Of a stretch of 7,318 nt of DNA, positions 6,223 through 7,318 are shown piece by piece. Each line of letters starts with the position of its first letter. Within the stretch, counting starts at the first letter, position 1. The translations under genes were made by a program, and so were the position numbers. This stretch comes from an uncultured Eubacteriales bacterium (GTDB lineage: Bacteria; Bacillota_A; Clostridia; Lachnospirales; Lachnospiraceae): NCBI GenBank assembly GCA_902803345.1, contig CADCPV010000257.1, positions 1 through 7,318 on the forward strand, written 5' to 3'. Below the pieces are notes generated by a model. The model was not told where the DNA came from, did no database searches, and worked only from the letters and a program-made list of their open reading frames with translations.

Positions 6223-7200
6223 CTACAGCCCGATGCTGTGCGGCTGCTGCAGGATCGCTTCCGCCTCCATGCAGAGACCGGCGATCAGTTCGCGGCAGGT
6301 TTTGATCTCATGAATCAGGCCGCAGACCTGGCCCGAAAGCACCGCGCCTTCGTTTTCGACTTCGCCGTCGCGGGAAGCTTTGGCAAGAGAACCGGCGGAG
6401 GCTTCCATGAGAAGCTTTGCGGCTTCTTTTTTCGGATGCGTCGCCTCGATCTCTAAAAGCCTTTCGGCAAGCGCGTTTCGGATCTGCCAGCTCGGTTCTC
6501 CGGTGGATTCGCCGCAGGAGACGATGTCGTCGTCGATCGCGGAAAGCACACGGGCCTTGACATTCGGATGGATCGGACATTCGGCGCTTGTCATAAAGGC
6601 CGTGCCCATTTCAAAGCCTTCCGCGCCGGCAACAAAGCAGCCTGCAACCTGGCGGGGGGTATAGATGCCGCCGGATGCGAGAATCGGAACAGACTGGATA
6701 TTTTCAACAAGTTCAGCAAGAAGTACGCGTCCCGAAATGCGGGCTTTATGGCCGCCGCCTTCGACGCCTTTTGCAATGATGACATCAGCGCCGGCTTTTT
6801 CCGCGACAAGGCCGTCCTGCAGGCAGTTGACCTTTGCGACAACCTTCGCACCGGTCCGTTTCATGCGGTCGTAGATCCGGGAAGCCATCTCGTAGTCCAA
6901 CAGGTTCAGCGTGTCGAGATAAACTGCCGGAACCGGAACCTTCTCCAGCGTCGAGCAGTTGATTTCAAGCTGATCCCCCGGATCGAGGAAAATATTGCAG
7001 GCGAAGGGCTTGTCGGTCATGCTGCGGATGGCTTCGATCTGTCCCGCAATAATCGGACCCGGCATGAAGCCGCAGCCAAGTACGCCGAGACCGCCGGCCT
7101 CCGACACGGCAGCCACAAGAGGCGCCATCGATGTCCAGGCCATCGCGCCCTGGACAACAGGGTATACAATACCGAGAATGCTGCATACACGATTCTTCAT
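6223..7200 (-). CDS. Nitronate monooxygenase/FabK-like FMN oxidoreductase
   Basis: A 325-residue TIM-barrel FMN enzyme of the nitronate monooxygenase (2-nitropropane dioxygenase)/enoyl-ACP reductase II (FabK) family. Visible signs: YPVVQGAM (13-20) near the N-terminus; GGLGVLG (36-42); the family hallmark GVEGGGHKAR (145-154), where His151 matches the catalytic His of the family (usually EAGGH); and the phosphate-binding ASGGI...GAEGFEMGTAF (175-202). The C-terminal GQVCGLIHEIKTCRELI matches the FabK-type end. It may oxidise a nitronate or reduce an activated double bond; sequence alone does not decide. The frame extends three codons further (GTG 7209, ATG 7206), but the ATG at 7200 has AAAGGAG at the ideal 8-nt distance. 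It is the first gene of the block and lies behind the probable promoter. No fatty-acid synthesis genes lie nearby, so a housekeeping FabK role is less likely. Confidence 0.87.
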   Translation of the reverse strand: MKNRVCSILGIVYPVVQGAMAWTSMAPLVAAVSEAGGLGVLGCGFMPGPIIAGQIEAIRSMTDKPFACNIFLDPGDQLEINCSTLEKVPVPAVYLDTLNLLDYEMASRIYDRMKRTGAKVVAKVNCLQDGLVAEKAGADVIIAKGVEGGGHKARISGRVLLAELVENIQSVPILASGGIYTPRQVAGCFVAGAEGFEMGTAFMTSAECPIHPNVKARVLSAIDDDIVSCGESTGEPSWQIRNALAERLLEIEATHPKKEAAKLLMEASAGSLAKASRDGEVENEGAVLSGQVCGLIHEIKTCRELIAGLCMEAEAILQQPHSIGL

Positions 7201-7208
7201 CAGCATCA

Positions 7209-7215
7209 CTCCTTT
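7209..7215 (-). promoter_or_regulatory. Shine-Dalgarno that fixes the NMO/FabK-like start
   Basis: AAAGGAG on the minus strand lies 8 nt before the ATG at 7200. The upstream candidate GTG (7209) overlaps this site and the ATG at 7206 is only 2 nt away, so neither can use it properly. Confidence 0.75.
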
Positions 7216-7230
7216 CGTTTTTCTGAGACC

Positions 7231-7258
7231 AGTATACTATAAATGTCCGGCATGGAAA
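7231..7258 (-). promoter_or_regulatory. Probable sigma-A promoter of the six-gene block
   Basis: On the minus strand TATACT (7236-7231) matches the -10 consensus at five of six bases. A weaker -35, TTTCCA (7258-7253), lies 16 nt upstream. Transcription would start near 7224, giving a short leader of about 25 nt before the first start codon, too short for a riboswitch. The weak -35 suggests that an activator may help, or that expression is low. Confidence 0.6.
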
Positions 7259-7298
7259 AGTGATTTTTGTAAGGTGATTTATCAAGAAAAACACTTTT
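7256..7298. promoter_or_regulatory. AT-rich inverted and direct repeats upstream of the promoter, candidate operator
   Basis: AAAAGTGATTTTT (7256-7268) is mirrored by AAAAACACTTTT (7287-7298), an inverted repeat with one extra base in one arm. Within it GTGATTT occurs twice in direct orientation, at 7260-7266 and 7274-7280, 14 nt apart. The left arm overlaps the -35 element. This could be the binding site of a regulator encoded outside the window. AT-rich upstream DNA makes chance repeats likely, so confidence is low. Confidence 0.3.
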
Positions 7299-7318
7299 GG
7301 CGGCGTTCGGACGTTCAG

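Noticed and set aside
5175..6305. Long + strand open frame (376 codons) opposite the hydrolase and ferredoxin
   Set aside because: It lies antisense to two well-recognised genes, has no family motifs, and is rich in Arg, Asp and His as expected from the antisense frame of GC-rich coding DNA.
6568..7242. 224-codon + strand frame opposite the NMO/FabK-like gene
   Set aside because: It is a shadow frame with no recognisable protein features, and it crosses the promoter region of the real gene.
7275..7284. TGATTTATCA palindrome as an FNR/CRP-type box
   Set aside because: The half-sites are only 2 nt apart instead of the 4 nt in the TTGAT-N4-ATCAA consensus, and AT-rich DNA makes such matches common.
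1..7318. CRISPR array, tRNA, rRNA, insertion sequence or phage genes
   Set aside because: I saw no regularly spaced repeats, tRNA-like folds, transposase motifs or terminal inverted repeats in the window.

Overview
The window looks like a chromosomal fragment of an anaerobic, moderately GC-rich Firmicute, most likely a gut-type Clostridia member. The reasons are strong AGGAGG-type ribosome binding sites before nearly every gene, a sigma-A-like promoter, oxygen-sensitive redox proteins (a 2x[4Fe-4S] ferredoxin and a fumarate-reductase-like flavoprotein), and a zinc-ribbon protein with a Cys/Ala tail of a kind I recall from Clostridia. I cannot assign genus or species.

Layout. Positions 1-393 on the + strand hold the 3' end of a zinc-ribbon protein with a striking Ser/His/Cys/Ala tail. 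It converges on a six-gene minus-strand block that fills the rest of the window (7200 down to 425). In transcription order the block is: a nitronate monooxygenase/FabK-like FMN enzyme (7200-6223), a hydrolase of the 2,4-diacetylphloroglucinol hydrolase (PhlG)/phloretin hydrolase family (6209-5409), a small 2x[4Fe-4S] ferredoxin (5402-5157), a fumarate-reductase/AprA-like FAD oxidoreductase (5145-3463), a MATE-family transporter (3387-2020), a catalytically dead esterase paralogue (2007-1273) and an intact alpha/beta-hydrolase esterase (1273-425). A probable promoter lies at 7231-7258. Gene spacings are 6 to 13 nt or overlapping, except for a 75-nt gap between the flavoprotein and the MATE gene that contains a GC-rich hairpin. 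Several Shine-Dalgarno sequences overlap or adjoin the preceding stop codon, so the genes are probably translated as a coupled set.

How the genes may work together (inference). The PhlG family hydrolyses a C-C bond next to a phenolic or beta-diketone-like ring; its gut member, phloretin hydrolase, releases phloroglucinol from phloretin. Around it are two flavin enzymes, one with its own ferredoxin, which could reduce or oxidise the substrate or product; an esterase that could remove ester-linked groups; and an exporter. The set reads as a compact catabolic or detoxifying module for an acylated phenolic, plant polyphenol or polyketide-like compound. The substrate cannot be read from sequence. 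The most notable observations are this gene combination, the AprA/AprB-like pair without a sulfate-reduction context, the active/dead esterase tandem, and the Cys-rich tail of the zinc-ribbon protein.
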